Assembly: GCA_963696025.1 (NCBI GenBank)
Contig: CAVOII010000004.1
Span: 62,001-126,000 of the forward strand
DNA from: JABCYV01 sp963696025
GTDB lineage: Bacteria > Acidobacteriota > Terriglobia > Terriglobales > Acidobacteriaceae
Length of the DNA: 64,000 bases
Direction: 5' to 3'
Both the position numbers and the translations under genes were made by a program. Of the stretch, positions 37,568 through 46,870 are shown piece by piece; the stretch's first letter is position 1, and every line of letters starts with the position of its first letter. The notes below the pieces were generated by a model. It was not told the origin of the DNA, did not search any database, and saw only the letters and a program-made list of their open reading frames with translations.

Positions 37568-39186
37568 CTAGAGCGCGATCGTTTTCAATTCACGGCGCAG
37601 AATCTTTCCGGAGGGTGTCCTTGGTACGGCAGCGATAAAGCGAATTTCGCGTAGCTGCTTGTGGTGAGCAAGACGTTCCGCCACGAAGCCGCGGAGTTCT
37701 TCTTCCAACTTCTTAGAAGCCGCGAAGCTTTCGCGCAGCACAATGAAGGCTACGGGAATCTCTCCAGCTGCGGCGTCCGGATATCCAACAACGCCGCAGT
37801 CCCGCACCGCGGGGTGCTCTAACAGCAAAGCTTCCACTTCGGCTGGAGCAATGGGGAAACCCTTGTATTTGATCATTTCCTTCCGCCGGTCGAGCACGTA
37901 GTAAAAATCCTGTTCATCGCGACGAACGATATCGCCTGACCAATACCATCCATCGCGGAGCGCGCCAGCAGTGGCTTGTAGGTCTCGCCAGTAGCCCAAC
38001 ATGAATTGCGGGCCCCGCATTACCAGCTCGCCGGGCTGGTTCGGAGATATTTCTGTGCCAGCTTCATCCAGTACGCGAGTCCGTCAAAGCCAGCGGTTGC
38101 CCGATTGAATCCGGTCGGTAGAGCTCGGGCTCGAGATATCCAACCTGGGTCACGGGCGAGGCCTCGGTCATGCCATAACCTTGGACCAGCGGAATTCCAG
38201 TGAGATTGGTGAAGCGTCGCGCCAGCTCAGCTGCTAGCGGAGCGGCACCGACTTCACCCAGCGCACCTGATGGTTACGAGGGAACTCGCCTTGCTCGGCA
38301 GCGCAGCACATGGCGCCCAGGGCAGGAGGAACGGTGGGTATCATGGTGATGCCTTCGTCCACAATCAGCTTTAGCAATTGAGGAATGCTAAAGCGCGGCA
38401 TCAGAACCAGCGTTCCTCCCAAAGTCAGGATTGGGTTGAGCACCACATTTAGGCCATAGATGTGGTAGAGCGGGAGAAAACACAAGACGATATCCTCGGT
38501 CGAAAACTGGGTGCCACAAGGACCGATGACCTGGTACATCTTGGCGACGAGATTGAAATGCGAGAGCATCACGCCTTTTGGAAGACCGGTCGTCCCGCTC
38601 GAATAGGGAAGAGCAGCCAGCTTGTCGTCCGAGGGTTGGGCCGGCCGGCGAAGAGCTGCGGCCGAGGGTCGCAGCAATTCAGCAAATTCTTGAGTCCCGA
38701 CGGAGGTCTGGCGAGTGTTGTATACGCGCCGAAGATCGGGAAGGCCGCCGAGATTGACGCCTTCAATGTTGGGCCCGTCGGTCACCAGGAACGAGGCGCC
38801 AGAATTTTCCAACTGGTAGCGGACCTCGCGCTCCCGGTAGGAGGGATTCAGCAGCGTGGGGATCCCGCCGGCTAGAGTGGCGGCATGATAGGCGACGCAG
38901 AATTCCCAGGAGTTGGGTAGAAAAATAGCCAGGACTTCCCCGGGCTGAAGGCCGGCGGCGATGAATCCGCGGGCCGCTTTCTCAGTCATGTCTCCGTAAT
39001 CGGCGTAAGAGATTCGGCGATTGCACGAAGAGTCGACGATGGCGGTTTTTCTGAGGAAAACGACAGCAAGCAGCGAGAATGAGGTCGTGGACAAAACGGC
39101 CGTGCGGATCAGCGTAGAGGCGGGTGCGAATCGTGCGGCTGTAAATTGTAGCGGGAGATGCGACAGGTAGTCGGCAATATAGGAGG
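37568..39186 (-). pseudogene. Acyl/aryl-CoA ligase (4-coumarate-CoA ligase-like, AMP-forming), frameshifted
   Basis: All the domains of an ANL-superfamily acyl-CoA ligase are present: P-loop SSGTTGLPKGVMLSH, then PLYHIYGLN, QGYGMTEASPVTQ (A5), YWSGDIVRRDEQDFYYVLDR in part (A7-A8) and the C-terminal Lys in RTPSGKILRRELK. They are split between frames. One extra base in an A-run (39046-39050) shifts the N-terminal RFVHDLILAACCRFPQK out of frame, a base is missing near 38248, and an extra one lies near 38075. The last two restore the frame, leaving about 60 residues in another frame with stops. No normal start codon remains upstream. Three indels within 1.6 kb, when neighbours are intact, argue for decay; sequencing error is the alternative. 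Confidence 0.8.
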
Positions 39187-39188
39187 TT

Positions 39189-39434
39189 CTAGCTGGCGAG
39201 TTTGCGCAGGAATTCCCGCTCATCCATGCGGTACTTGAAGGCTTTATGGCCGTCGATAAAGACTACCGGCACTTCATCAGTGAAGCGGTGACGCAACTCT
39301 TCGTCGCTGTCCACGTCCACCTCACGCCAAGTGAAGCCGCCTCGACGATGTAACTTGCTGAGGGTCTCTTTGATGATCTCGCACAGGTGACAGCCTTTGC
39401 GTGAATAGACGACGACCTGACGAGGCTCCACCAT
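39189..39434 (-). CDS. Glutaredoxin-like thiol-disulfide protein
   Basis: An 81-residue protein with the thioredoxin-fold opening VVVYSRKGCHLC, redox CxxC at Cys15/Cys18, a cis-Pro in DEVPVVFIDG and a C-terminal helix. The GCHLCE form is typical of small glutaredoxin-family (DUF836-like) proteins of unknown partner. The end lies two bases before the start of the decayed ligase region, so they may once have been one unit. It is transcribed away from the SDR gene. Confidence 0.82.
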   Translation of the reverse strand: MVEPRQVVVYSRKGCHLCEIIKETLSKLHRRGGFTWREVDVDSDEELRHRFTDEVPVVFIDGHKAFKYRMDEREFLRKLAS

Positions 39435-39527
39435 GGGCGGAGTTTAGCAGTTTTAGCACTTTGGGCAAAGGCGCAGGAGACTTAGCGATCGGGGGCCGCG
39501 CCGGCACCGGTCAATTACAATCCCTGA

Positions 39528-40271
39528 ATGAACCGAAGCAGGGGCGGATTGTCGGGCAAGGTGGTCCTGATTACGGGCGGAGCGAAGCGGCTGGGGCGGG
39601 CGACGGCCTTGGCCATGGCCGAGGCGGGAGCGGACGTCGCTATCACTTTTCGACATTCCGCTCGCGAGGCTCAGCACACCGTCATCGACCTGGGCGGCTT
39701 CGGAGTACGCGCCCTGGCACTGCGTTGTGACGTGACTGAGGCAAAAAGCGTCAAGGCCGCTGTCAAGGAGACGGCGAGAGAACTTGGCGGAATTGACATT
39801 CTGGTTAACAACGCCGCCAGTTATGAGACTGCAGAGTTCGAAAAACTGACGCTGACGCAATGGGACGCCATTTTTGCATCGAACACCCGCGGGCCGTTTC
39901 TGGTGTCCCAAACAGCGTTGAAGTGGCTGCGCGAGCGGCGGGGGAAAATAATCAACATGGGTTCGCTGGGAGGACTGCGTCCCTGGGCCAGCCACGCGCA
40001 CTATTGCTCGTCCAAGGCGGCGGTGCACATGCTGACCAAGGTGATGGCCAAGGCGCTGGCTCCGGAGATAGCCGTCAACTGCGTCGCGCCGGGGATGATC
40101 GATCTGGAGGAGAAGTCGGCGGCTGCATTTTTCAGGCGCATGGCCAAGCAGACGCCGATGCGGCGTAATGGAAAGGGCGAGGAAATTGCGGAAGCAGTGC
40201 TTTTTTTCGCTATTGCGCCACACTTCATCACGGGGCAGATTCTAGTGGTGGACGGCGGGTTGGGGTTGTAG
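39528..40271 (+). CDS. Short-chain dehydrogenase/reductase
   Basis: A 247-residue SDR of the classical FabG-like kind: cofactor motif TGGAKRLGRATALAMAEAG near 16-34, with RxxR-type features downstream (TFRHSARE) favouring NADP(H), NNAAS near 90, catalytic Ser in INMGSLGG, and Tyr/Lys in HYCSSKAAV. VAPGMIDLEE and the C-terminal ITGQILVVDGGLGL complete the fold. The N-terminal GGAKRLGR recalls pteridine reductases, but the substrate is open. TACAAT lies shortly before the ATG, so the leader may be very short. Confidence 0.87.
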   Translation: MNRSRGGLSGKVVLITGGAKRLGRATALAMAEAGADVAITFRHSAREAQHTVIDLGGFGVRALALRCDVTEAKSVKAAVKETARELGGIDILVNNAASYETAEFEKLTLTQWDAIFASNTRGPFLVSQTALKWLRERRGKIINMGSLGGLRPWASHAHYCSSKAAVHMLTKVMAKALAPEIAVNCVAPGMIDLEEKSAAAFFRRMAKQTPMRRNGKGEEIAEAVLFFAIAPHFITGQILVVDGGLGL

Positions 40272-40333
40272 CGGTGTCGTTGTCGCGCGTCCTACTTTCC
40301 AGTATGGTGAAGTTCGTTTTTATCATCCGCTTT

Positions 40334-40939
40334 ATGCGAATGCCGATGAAGAACCTGTTCGCCACGGGGATCCTTTTGCTTAGCTGCGCCGTAACCGCGG
40401 CGCAAGGAAGACCGGAGGACGGCGGCCACCAAATCCAGCTTTGGAGCGGCGGCGGCCACTCCGTCTCCGGCGGCACAGGAAGCACGGGCGTCTGGAATCT
40501 GGGCTTGCGGTACGGCTGGATCCTGACGCGGCCGCATGGCCCCAGTTTCTTGAGCGGAAGGTTCGAGTACGCGCTGGATGCGGTGCCTGTTTTTATGGTT
40601 TTTCAGCCGACCAATACGGCTTACGGCGCCGGATTCAATCCACTGAACCTGAAGTGGAATTTCGCTACTCGCGGTACGGTTGTTCCCTACGTCGAGTTGG
40701 GTGGTGGCTTATTGTTTACGAATCACAATGTCCCTACGGGAACGAACACCGTGAACTTCACCCCGAGTGCGGCGTTTGGAACACACTTTCTGAGAGACAA
40801 GTACAACTGGAGCGTGGAAGTGCGTTACCTGCACATCTCCAACGCAGGCTTAGCGGTGGCCAATCCCGGCCTCAATACGGTGCAGGTGCGGTTGGGAATC
40901 GGAAGGTTTTTCAGTCACTCAAGCGCGGGCAAGCGTTGA
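40334..40939 (+). CDS. PagL-like lipid A 3-O-deacylase family outer-membrane protein
   Basis: About 200 residues with a signal peptide (MKNLFATGILLLSCAVTAAQ) and an all-beta barrel: QIQLWSGGGHS, GLRYGWIL, FLSGRFEYALDAVPVF, TVVPYVELGGGLLFT. The C-terminal VEVRYLHISNAGLA carries the His-x-Ser-Asn catalytic signature of PagL, which removes a 3-linked acyl chain from lipid A in the outer membrane. Its start is uncertain: in-frame candidates at 40274, 40304, 40334 and 40346 all lack a good ribosome site; 40334 or 40346 place the signal peptide best. It follows the SDR gene by only a few tens of bases. Confidence 0.75.
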   Translation: MRMPMKNLFATGILLLSCAVTAAQGRPEDGGHQIQLWSGGGHSVSGGTGSTGVWNLGLRYGWILTRPHGPSFLSGRFEYALDAVPVFMVFQPTNTAYGAGFNPLNLKWNFATRGTVVPYVELGGGLLFTNHNVPTGTNTVNFTPSAAFGTHFLRDKYNWSVEVRYLHISNAGLAVANPGLNTVQVRLGIGRFFSHSSAGKR

Positions 40940-41000
40940 TCTCAAGAGGAAGTGCCGCCGCAGTTGCGGCTTAATCATCCTCCGGATATTCTTCTCGCCT

Positions 41001-42479
41001 ATGGCAACGCTGGTGGAATGCGTTCCGAATTTTTCCGAAGGGCGCGATAAGGCGAAAGTAGACGCCATCGTCGAGGCCATGAAGATGGATGGCGTGTACT
41101 TGCTCGACCGCGAGATGGACGCTGATCATAACCGCTGCGTGATCACGCTGGTGGGCGAAAGGGAACCGATCCAGGAGGCGGCCATACGCGGTGTAGGCAA
41201 AGCCGCAGAATTGATCGACCTCAATCACCATCAAGGTGCGCATCCACGAATGGGCGCGGCTGATGTGGTGCCGTTTATCCCGATCGAAGGCGTGACTATT
41301 GAAGATTGCGTCGCTCTGGCCCGCAACGTTGGCGAGCAGATATGGAAGCGCTATCAGATTCCAGTGTACTTGTACGAGGCGGCGGCGACCTCGCCCGAGC
41401 GCACGAATCTGGAGAACCTTCGTCGCGGGCAATTCGAAGGCATCCGAGCAGAAATCGCAACCAATCCGGCGCGCAATCCCGACTTTGGCGAGTTGCGAGT
41501 GCATCCGACGGCCGGCGCGACGGTGGTGGGCGCGCGAAAATTTCTGATCGCTTACAACGTTTTCCTGAATACGCCGGACGTCGACATCGCCAAGAAGATC
41601 GCCAAGGCCGTGCGCTTTTCGAGCGGCGGAATGCGTTTTGTCAAAGGAGCAGGATTTCTGGTCCGGGGGCTGGCCCAGGTTTCCATGAACCTGACGGATT
41701 TTGAGCAGACGCCCATCCATCGCGTTTTCGAGTTGGTGAAGCGGGAGGCCGCTCGCTATGGTGTGGCCCCGGTGAGCAGCGAGATCGTGGGGCTGATTCC
41801 GAAGAAGGCGCTGGAAGCGGCGGCGGAGTGGTTTCTGCAAGTTGAGAATTTCGATTCGTCCTTAATTCTTGAAAACCGCCTGGCTGCGGTGATGAGTGGC
41901 AAGGTTACGGTCGGCGGCTTAAGAGCCGGTGTCGAGCCGTTCGTGGAGCAACTGGCGGCCCCCACTGCGACTCCAGGCGGCGGTAGCGCGGCGGCGGCGG
42001 CGGGGGCGATGGCTGCGGGGTTGGCCACGATGGTGGCCTCCATGTCGCGCGGCAAGAAAGCCTATCTTCAGCATGAGCGAGAACTGAGCGAGGTGATCGC
42101 CCGACTTGCGCAAATTCGTGAAGAGTTGAAGGCGGCCATCGATGCCGATGCGGCGTCTTACAACGCCGTAATGAAGGCCTACAAGCAAGCCAAGACCACG
42201 GATGCTGCCAACGGGGATGGCATCATTCACGCAGCGCTGAAACAGGCTACCAGCGTGCCGTTGGCCGTGGCCGAACGGGCAAGGGAAGTGGCGACCATTG
42301 CGGAGAAGCTCAAGCCGATTACTAACCCCAACATGAAATCGGATCTCACGACTGCGGTCGCGCTGGCCAGCGCCGCTGTCGAAGGTGCGCTGGCAAACGT
42401 CGAAATCAACCTGGAGTCACTGAAAGATGAGGAATTTGCGGCGGAAACGCGGAGACTAGCAAAAGCGATCAAAGTATAA
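41001..42479 (+). CDS. ftcD: Glutamate formimidoyltransferase - formimidotetrahydrofolate cyclodeaminase fusion
   Basis: A 492-residue bifunctional enzyme. Residues 1-300 are the formiminotransferase (LVECVPNFSEGRD, DRCVITLVG-like NRCVITLVGE, HQGAHPRMGAADVVPFIP, VGARKFLIAYNVFLNT), which moves the formimino group of formiminoglutamate to tetrahydrofolate. Residues about 312-492 are the helical cyclodeaminase (PTATPGGGSAAAAAGAMAAG, then DADAASYNAVMKAYK), which releases ammonia to give methenyl-THF. This is the last stage of histidine breakdown and feeds one-carbon metabolism. Many bacteria have separate genes; the fused form is like that of animals and several Acidobacteria. No other hut genes are in view. 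Confidence 0.93.
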   Translation: MATLVECVPNFSEGRDKAKVDAIVEAMKMDGVYLLDREMDADHNRCVITLVGEREPIQEAAIRGVGKAAELIDLNHHQGAHPRMGAADVVPFIPIEGVTIEDCVALARNVGEQIWKRYQIPVYLYEAAATSPERTNLENLRRGQFEGIRAEIATNPARNPDFGELRVHPTAGATVVGARKFLIAYNVFLNTPDVDIAKKIAKAVRFSSGGMRFVKGAGFLVRGLAQVSMNLTDFEQTPIHRVFELVKREAARYGVAPVSSEIVGLIPKKALEAAAEWFLQVENFDSSLILENRLAAVMSGKVTVGGLRAGVEPFVEQLAAPTATPGGGSAAAAAGAMAAGLATMVASMSRGKKAYLQHERELSEVIARLAQIREELKAAIDADAASYNAVMKAYKQAKTTDAANGDGIIHAALKQATSVPLAVAERAREVATIAEKLKPITNPNMKSDLTTAVALASAAVEGALANVEINLESLKDEEFAAETRRLAKAIKV

Positions 42480-42794
42480 TCCTGTTTGCTAGGTGAAGGG
42501 TTGACCGATCAAGACAGCTTTCCGATCAAAAGAAAAAGCCTTCACCCCTGCCCCTAAAGCCCTGAAATGTCCCCGTCATTGCAACTTTTCAGAGCTTGGC
42601 AAATTGGCTGAAGTGCGCTAGTCTGGCCGGACTTGGTCGTTGGAACCCCTGTTGGAATTCGAATCAGCATTTCTGTTGTCTGATTCGGCTTGAGCCCCCC
42701 GCAGGAATCACAACTTCTTTCAGCAGCTAACCTGTATTGATCCCGTGAGCGACGGGCAACCGTTAAGCCAGCGGTGTCTCTGGGGGACATAACC
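42480..42794. other. Intergenic stretch between ftcD and the phosphoesterase gene
   Basis: GGTGAAGG (42492-42499) can pair with CCTTCACC (42539-42546) over a long loop and might help end ftcD transcription. Otherwise I see no gene or clear promoter here. Confidence 0.35.
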
Positions 42795-44129
42795 ATGAGT
42801 CGTTCTACTGTACTGCTGTTCTTGGCCCTGCTGATCTTTGGGGCAGGTGTCTTGGTGAGTCGAGGGAGTGGCGAAGAAGGTTTCGTAGCCGCCCCTGTAG
42901 GCTCCTCGAAGAAAATTCAGCATGTAGTTATCATCTTCCAGGAAAATCGAACTACGGATAACCTTTTTCATGGTTTGCGGAATGCGGACATTGCCGATAG
43001 CGGGGTGGACTCAGCCGGCCAACGGATCCCTCTGACCCCGGTGAGTCTGGTCACCAACTACGATCTGGGACACACGCACGGTGATTTTGAGTTGATGTAC
43101 GATGGCGGCAAAATGGACGGGGCCGACAAAATACCAGTGCTGTGCTCCGAGAACCCCTGTCCACTTCTTCCGCAGTTCTCGTATGTAGATCCAGCGGAGG
43201 TTGTGCCCTACTTTCAATTGGCCGAAAAATATACCTTTGCGGACCAAATGTTCCAGACCAACCAGGGACCCAGCTTCCCAGCGCATCAATTCATTATTTC
43301 CGGGACGTCAGCGCCTACCGCGACGAGCAATTTGTTTGCCGCCGAAAATCCGAGTATCACCCCAGGTCCGAACCATGACGCGGGCTGTACCGCTCCGGTG
43401 GGCTCGTTGGTGCTATTGATTGATCCTACTGGTGAGGAATCGTCAAGGATCTACCCCTGTTTCGAACACCAAACCTTGGCCGACCTGTTGGACGCGAAAG
43501 GTATTGATTGGAAATACTACGCACCAACCTCGGGCTCGATCTGGACAGGGCCGAACGCAATTAAGCATTTACGTGAAGGTCCGGACTGGGCCACTCACAT
43601 GGTTTTCCCTGAAAAGCTGGTATTGTCTGACATAGCTGCTGGTCACCTTGCCCCGGTGACGTGGGTGATTCCGGACGGAAGATCATCCGACCACGCCGGC
43701 AAGAGCGATGGCACAGGTCCTTCTTGGGTAGCTTCGGTGGTCAACGCCATCGGTAACAGCGCATTTTGGCCTAATACCGCGATCTTCATTACGTGGGATG
43801 ATTGGGGAGGATGGTATGACCACGTCCCGCCGCCCATGATCCTTAACTCCTACGAATACGGGTTTCGAGTGCCGTTGATCGTGGTTTCTCCTTACGCGAG
43901 GCCAGGTCACGTCTCTCACGCTACGCATGATTTTGGCAGCATCCTGAAATTTATTGAGCTGAACTTCGGTTTGCCGTCGCTTGGATATGCGGATGCGCGG
44001 GCTAATAACCTGTTGGACTGTTTCAACCTCAGCCAAACCCCGCTGCCCTTTGAGCCAATCGCCGCGCCTTTCGACGCGAACTACTTTTTAAGCGACCATC
44101 GGTCACCGACCGACCCTGACGATGACTAG
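42795..44129 (+). CDS. Exported phosphoesterase (PF04185, phospholipase C / acid phosphatase type)
   Basis: A 444-residue exported enzyme with an N-terminal hydrophobic segment (STVLLFLALLIFGAGVLVS). The alkaline-phosphatase-like fold starts at VVIIFQENRTTDNLFHG, where Glu and Asn help bind metal; GHTHGDFELMYDGG, ITWDDWGGWYDHVPPP and YARPGHVSHATHDFGSILKFIE provide further metal ligands. This group contains non-haemolytic phospholipases C and acid phosphatases. The ATG at 42795 is chosen because GGGGGA lies about eight bases upstream; 42774 is the other option. It probably frees phosphate from lipids or esters outside the inner membrane. Confidence 0.85.
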   Translation: MSRSTVLLFLALLIFGAGVLVSRGSGEEGFVAAPVGSSKKIQHVVIIFQENRTTDNLFHGLRNADIADSGVDSAGQRIPLTPVSLVTNYDLGHTHGDFELMYDGGKMDGADKIPVLCSENPCPLLPQFSYVDPAEVVPYFQLAEKYTFADQMFQTNQGPSFPAHQFIISGTSAPTATSNLFAAENPSITPGPNHDAGCTAPVGSLVLLIDPTGEESSRIYPCFEHQTLADLLDAKGIDWKYYAPTSGSIWTGPNAIKHLREGPDWATHMVFPEKLVLSDIAAGHLAPVTWVIPDGRSSDHAGKSDGTGPSWVASVVNAIGNSAFWPNTAIFITWDDWGGWYDHVPPPMILNSYEYGFRVPLIVVSPYARPGHVSHATHDFGSILKFIELNFGLPSLGYADARANNLLDCFNLSQTPLPFEPIAAPFDANYFLSDHRSPTDPDDD

Positions 44130-44345
44130 GGAACCAATTTTCCGATAACCTGATCAGATCTTCCGCCAACCTGGCTGCCAACCCCGCGGCATAAGCGTCG
44201 GTATGCGGCGGCGGTTAGCAGCTGGGTTCTGCACTGCACTTTGGTTCCATCGCGCCAGCCGAAGACTGGCTTACAATATGTCTACCTAGCGACGCACGGG
44301 AATAGCGTAGCCCGCATCTAAATAGGCATATCCGCAGAGGTAACT

Positions 44346-45281
44346 ATGAAAACAGTCAGTGGCGGTCTTATTGTTCCAGTGTTGTTAAGTGCGGCGGCGT
44401 GGGCCATGCCGCTGGGTAGTTCGGCACGAACCGTGATTCCCTCCGATGTACAGCAGATCATCTCTGTGGACTATCGCACGCTGAAGAATTCAGATACCGC
44501 AATGGCGCTGAAAGACCAGGTGCTGCCACCGAGCCTTAAGGAATTTGAAGGTGCACTCAAGGGCATAGGCATCGATCCAGACAAAGACGTTGAGCAGCTC
44601 ACCTTTGCTTCCTATCGCACCGCCAAACAGGGAGTGAAGGTGGTAGGGGTAGCGCAGGGTTCGTACTCGATGAAGGTTGTGCTCAAGAAATTGCAGGTCA
44701 ATAAAATTAAGCCGGTGAAATACCATGACTCCAGCGTCTATCCAATGTCGGGAGGCATGCAGATGACCTTCCTGGACGAGGATACCTTGCTCTTCGGCGA
44801 CAGCGCTGCTCTCCGAGGTGCGATGGATGCGCGCGACGGCTACACCTCAGGACTCGATTCCAACAATCAAATCGCAGACATGATCGGGTCAGTTGATTCC
44901 GGTACCGTGTGGAGCGTGCTCGACCAGCAGGGAACGCAGAACATGCTGCTCTCAGCTCTGGGCGACGCCGGCAAGCTGGCGGATTTTGACACCATCAAGA
45001 AACGGGTGGTGGGTTCGCGTTACGCCATGAATTTTCAGAACGGGGTGAATTTCGATCTCGATGTGGTTACTTCAGACTCGGTGACCGCAGCTACGCTTTC
45101 ATCGCTGGTGAAAGCAGGTGTGCTCTACAAGAAGCTGAATGCCACGCCCACGGAGAAGATTGCGCTGGACAACATGACAGTCAACTCGGACAGTTCCGAT
45201 TTGCAAATGCACTTCAAGGCCGACGACAAGCAGTTCCAGGGGTTGATGCATTCGGATTTGTTCGCGGCAGTATCGAAGTAG
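44346..45281 (+). CDS. Exported protein of unknown function
   Basis: A 311-residue protein with a signal peptide (MKTVSGGLIVPVLLSAAAWA). The mature region seems to be two similar alpha/beta halves: DVQQIISVDYRTLKN and FEGALKGIGIDPDKDVEQL in the first, GSRYAMNFQNGVNFDLDVV and TLSSLVKAGVLYKKL in the second. FASYRTAKQGVKVVGVAQG resembles repeated beta hairpins. No catalytic motif can be picked out. It stands alone between the phosphoesterase gene and a shared terminator with glmU; GAGGTAACT precedes the ATG. Confidence 0.7.
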   Translation: MKTVSGGLIVPVLLSAAAWAMPLGSSARTVIPSDVQQIISVDYRTLKNSDTAMALKDQVLPPSLKEFEGALKGIGIDPDKDVEQLTFASYRTAKQGVKVVGVAQGSYSMKVVLKKLQVNKIKPVKYHDSSVYPMSGGMQMTFLDEDTLLFGDSAALRGAMDARDGYTSGLDSNNQIADMIGSVDSGTVWSVLDQQGTQNMLLSALGDAGKLADFDTIKKRVVGSRYAMNFQNGVNFDLDVVTSDSVTAATLSSLVKAGVLYKKLNATPTEKIALDNMTVNSDSSDLQMHFKADDKQFQGLMHSDLFAAVSK

Positions 45282-45289
45282 TCCAGGAA

Positions 45290-45346
45290 AGCTTTAACCG
45301 CAAAGTACGCAAAGAGATCGTCGTGCGCCCTCTGCGGTTAAAAGCT
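45290..45346. terminator. Bidirectional terminator-like hairpin between convergent genes
   Basis: AGCTTTAACCGCA (45290-45302) pairs with TGCGGTTAAAAGCT (45333-45346), one bulged A aside. The stem lies between the stops of the exported-protein gene and glmU. AAA before and CTT after are weak as U-tracts. Confidence 0.5.
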
Positions 45347-45364
45347 CTTCGCTGCCTCCACAAC

Positions 45365-46789
45365 CTATTTCTTACGGTTTTCTCGTTTCTGCTTTGCCCA
45401 GCCTTCTTTGACGATCTGACGTGCCCGTCCCACGGCTAAGGCATCTGCTGGCACGTCTTCGGTAACGCAAGTCGCCGCCGCCACGTACGCGCCTTTCCCC
45501 ACCCGCACCGGCGCCACCAGAGTAGTATCGCTGCCCACGAAGACGCCGTCTTCGATAATCGTCGTGTACTTTTTCGCGCCATCGTAGTTGCACGTGATGG
45601 TTCCTGCGCCGATGTTCACGCCGTCGCCGATTTCAGCGTCGCCGAGGTAAGTCAGGTGATTGGCTTTGGAGCCTTTGCCCAGGCGAATTTTCTTGGTCTC
45701 CACGAAATTTCCCAGGTGCGCGCCTTCGCCGATCTCACTGCCGGGCCGCAGATGCGAATAGGGACCGAGCGTTGCGCCTGCTTTCACCCGGGAATCAGTC
45801 AGTACACAACCTGGCAGAATGACAACGCCGTCCCCAATCTCGGAGTTGCGGATAACACTGTAGGAGCGAACACGGCAGTCGCTACCGACTCTTGAGTGGC
45901 CCAGAATCTGCACGAATGGCTCGATCACCGTATCGGCGCCAACTTCGACGCCACTGTCAATTACGCAGCTTTGGGGATAGAAGATCGTCACTCCGTCCGT
46001 CATGAGCTGCTGGCACTTGGCCATACGGATGCGCTGATCAATTTCCACCAACTCGGCTCGAGTATTACCTCCCAGAACTTCCAGCGGATCGTTCGCTTCG
46101 ACCGCGACGACTCTCTCCTTGGCCTTTCCCAAAATGGCAGCCATATCCGTCAGATAAAACTCTCCGTGGGGATTGTTGGTGCCCAGCTTATCGATATGGC
46201 GGAACAGCGGTTCAACCGCAAAGGCGTAGAAACCAGCATTTACCTCACGTATTTTATTCTGCTCGGGCGTCAGTTTCCTTTGCTCCACGATGGCTTGCAC
46301 GTTGTGGCTTCCAGATTTCTGGCGAATGACTCGTCCATAGCTGGTGGGATTCTCCAGTTTTGCGGTGAGCAGAGACATGGCAGCCGTGTTTGCGGCATGA
46401 AAATCACGCAGCTTCTGGATGGTTGATGTCGTAATGAGGGGGGCGTCTCCGGAGAGCACAACTACGACGTCATAGGGCGCGAGAGCCTCGCGAGCGACCA
46501 CCAACGCGTGACCGGTGCCACGCTGTTCTTTCTGCAGCACAAAATTGACGCCGGTGTGGGCTACGGCTTCGCGTACTCGATCGGCTTCGTGGCCGATGAT
46601 GGCGAATACATCCTTGGCCGGAACCACCTGGGTGGCGGCGGCGATCACATGCGCCAGCAGCGGTTTGCCGCCGACTTCGTGTAACACTTTAGGGTGTTTG
46701 GACTTGAGCCGCGTGCCCTTGCCGGCGGCCATGATTGCGATGGCGACGCGTGGGGGTCTGGAAGAATTGCTACCTTTGGGTTTGGACAT
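45365..46789 (-). CDS. glmU: Bifunctional UDP-GlcNAc pyrophosphorylase / GlcN-1-P acetyltransferase
   Basis: A roughly 474-residue GlmU. The N-terminal uridylyltransferase has IMAAGKGTRLKSKHPKVLH, QKEQRGTGHALV and LSGDAPLI; the C-terminal half (about 265-474) is a left-handed beta-helix of hexapeptide repeats with GNFVETKK, KANHLTYLGDAEIG, NIGAGTITCNYDGAKK and FVGSDTTLVAPV for the acetyl-CoA reaction. It makes UDP-GlcNAc for peptidoglycan and lipopolysaccharide. ATG at 46789 is preferred over an upstream TTG at 46798. The gene is followed by its hairpin and preceded, 80 bases away, by yvcK on the same strand. Confidence 0.94.
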   Translation of the reverse strand: MSKPKGSNSSRPPRVAIAIMAAGKGTRLKSKHPKVLHEVGGKPLLAHVIAAATQVVPAKDVFAIIGHEADRVREAVAHTGVNFVLQKEQRGTGHALVVAREALAPYDVVVVLSGDAPLITTSTIQKLRDFHAANTAAMSLLTAKLENPTSYGRVIRQKSGSHNVQAIVEQRKLTPEQNKIREVNAGFYAFAVEPLFRHIDKLGTNNPHGEFYLTDMAAILGKAKERVVAVEANDPLEVLGGNTRAELVEIDQRIRMAKCQQLMTDGVTIFYPQSCVIDSGVEVGADTVIEPFVQILGHSRVGSDCRVRSYSVIRNSEIGDGVVILPGCVLTDSRVKAGATLGPYSHLRPGSEIGEGAHLGNFVETKKIRLGKGSKANHLTYLGDAEIGDGVNIGAGTITCNYDGAKKYTTIIEDGVFVGSDTTLVAPVRVGKGAYVAAATCVTEDVPADALAVGRARQIVKEGWAKQKRENRKK

Positions 46790-46870
46790 TCGACTCAATA
46801 TACCGCGCCAGTAACGCTGCCGTCCCGCTAATGGGTATTGGGCGAATGTCTCCGCAGCGCTACGACTGGA

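Noticed and set aside
37568..39223. Reading the ligase as two separate genes
   Set aside because: Both pieces are parts of one ANL enzyme, in the same frame, and the missing conserved middle is found in another frame between them.
40971..41840. 289-residue minus-strand open frame
   Set aside because: Antisense to the formiminotransferase domain, which is clearly coding.
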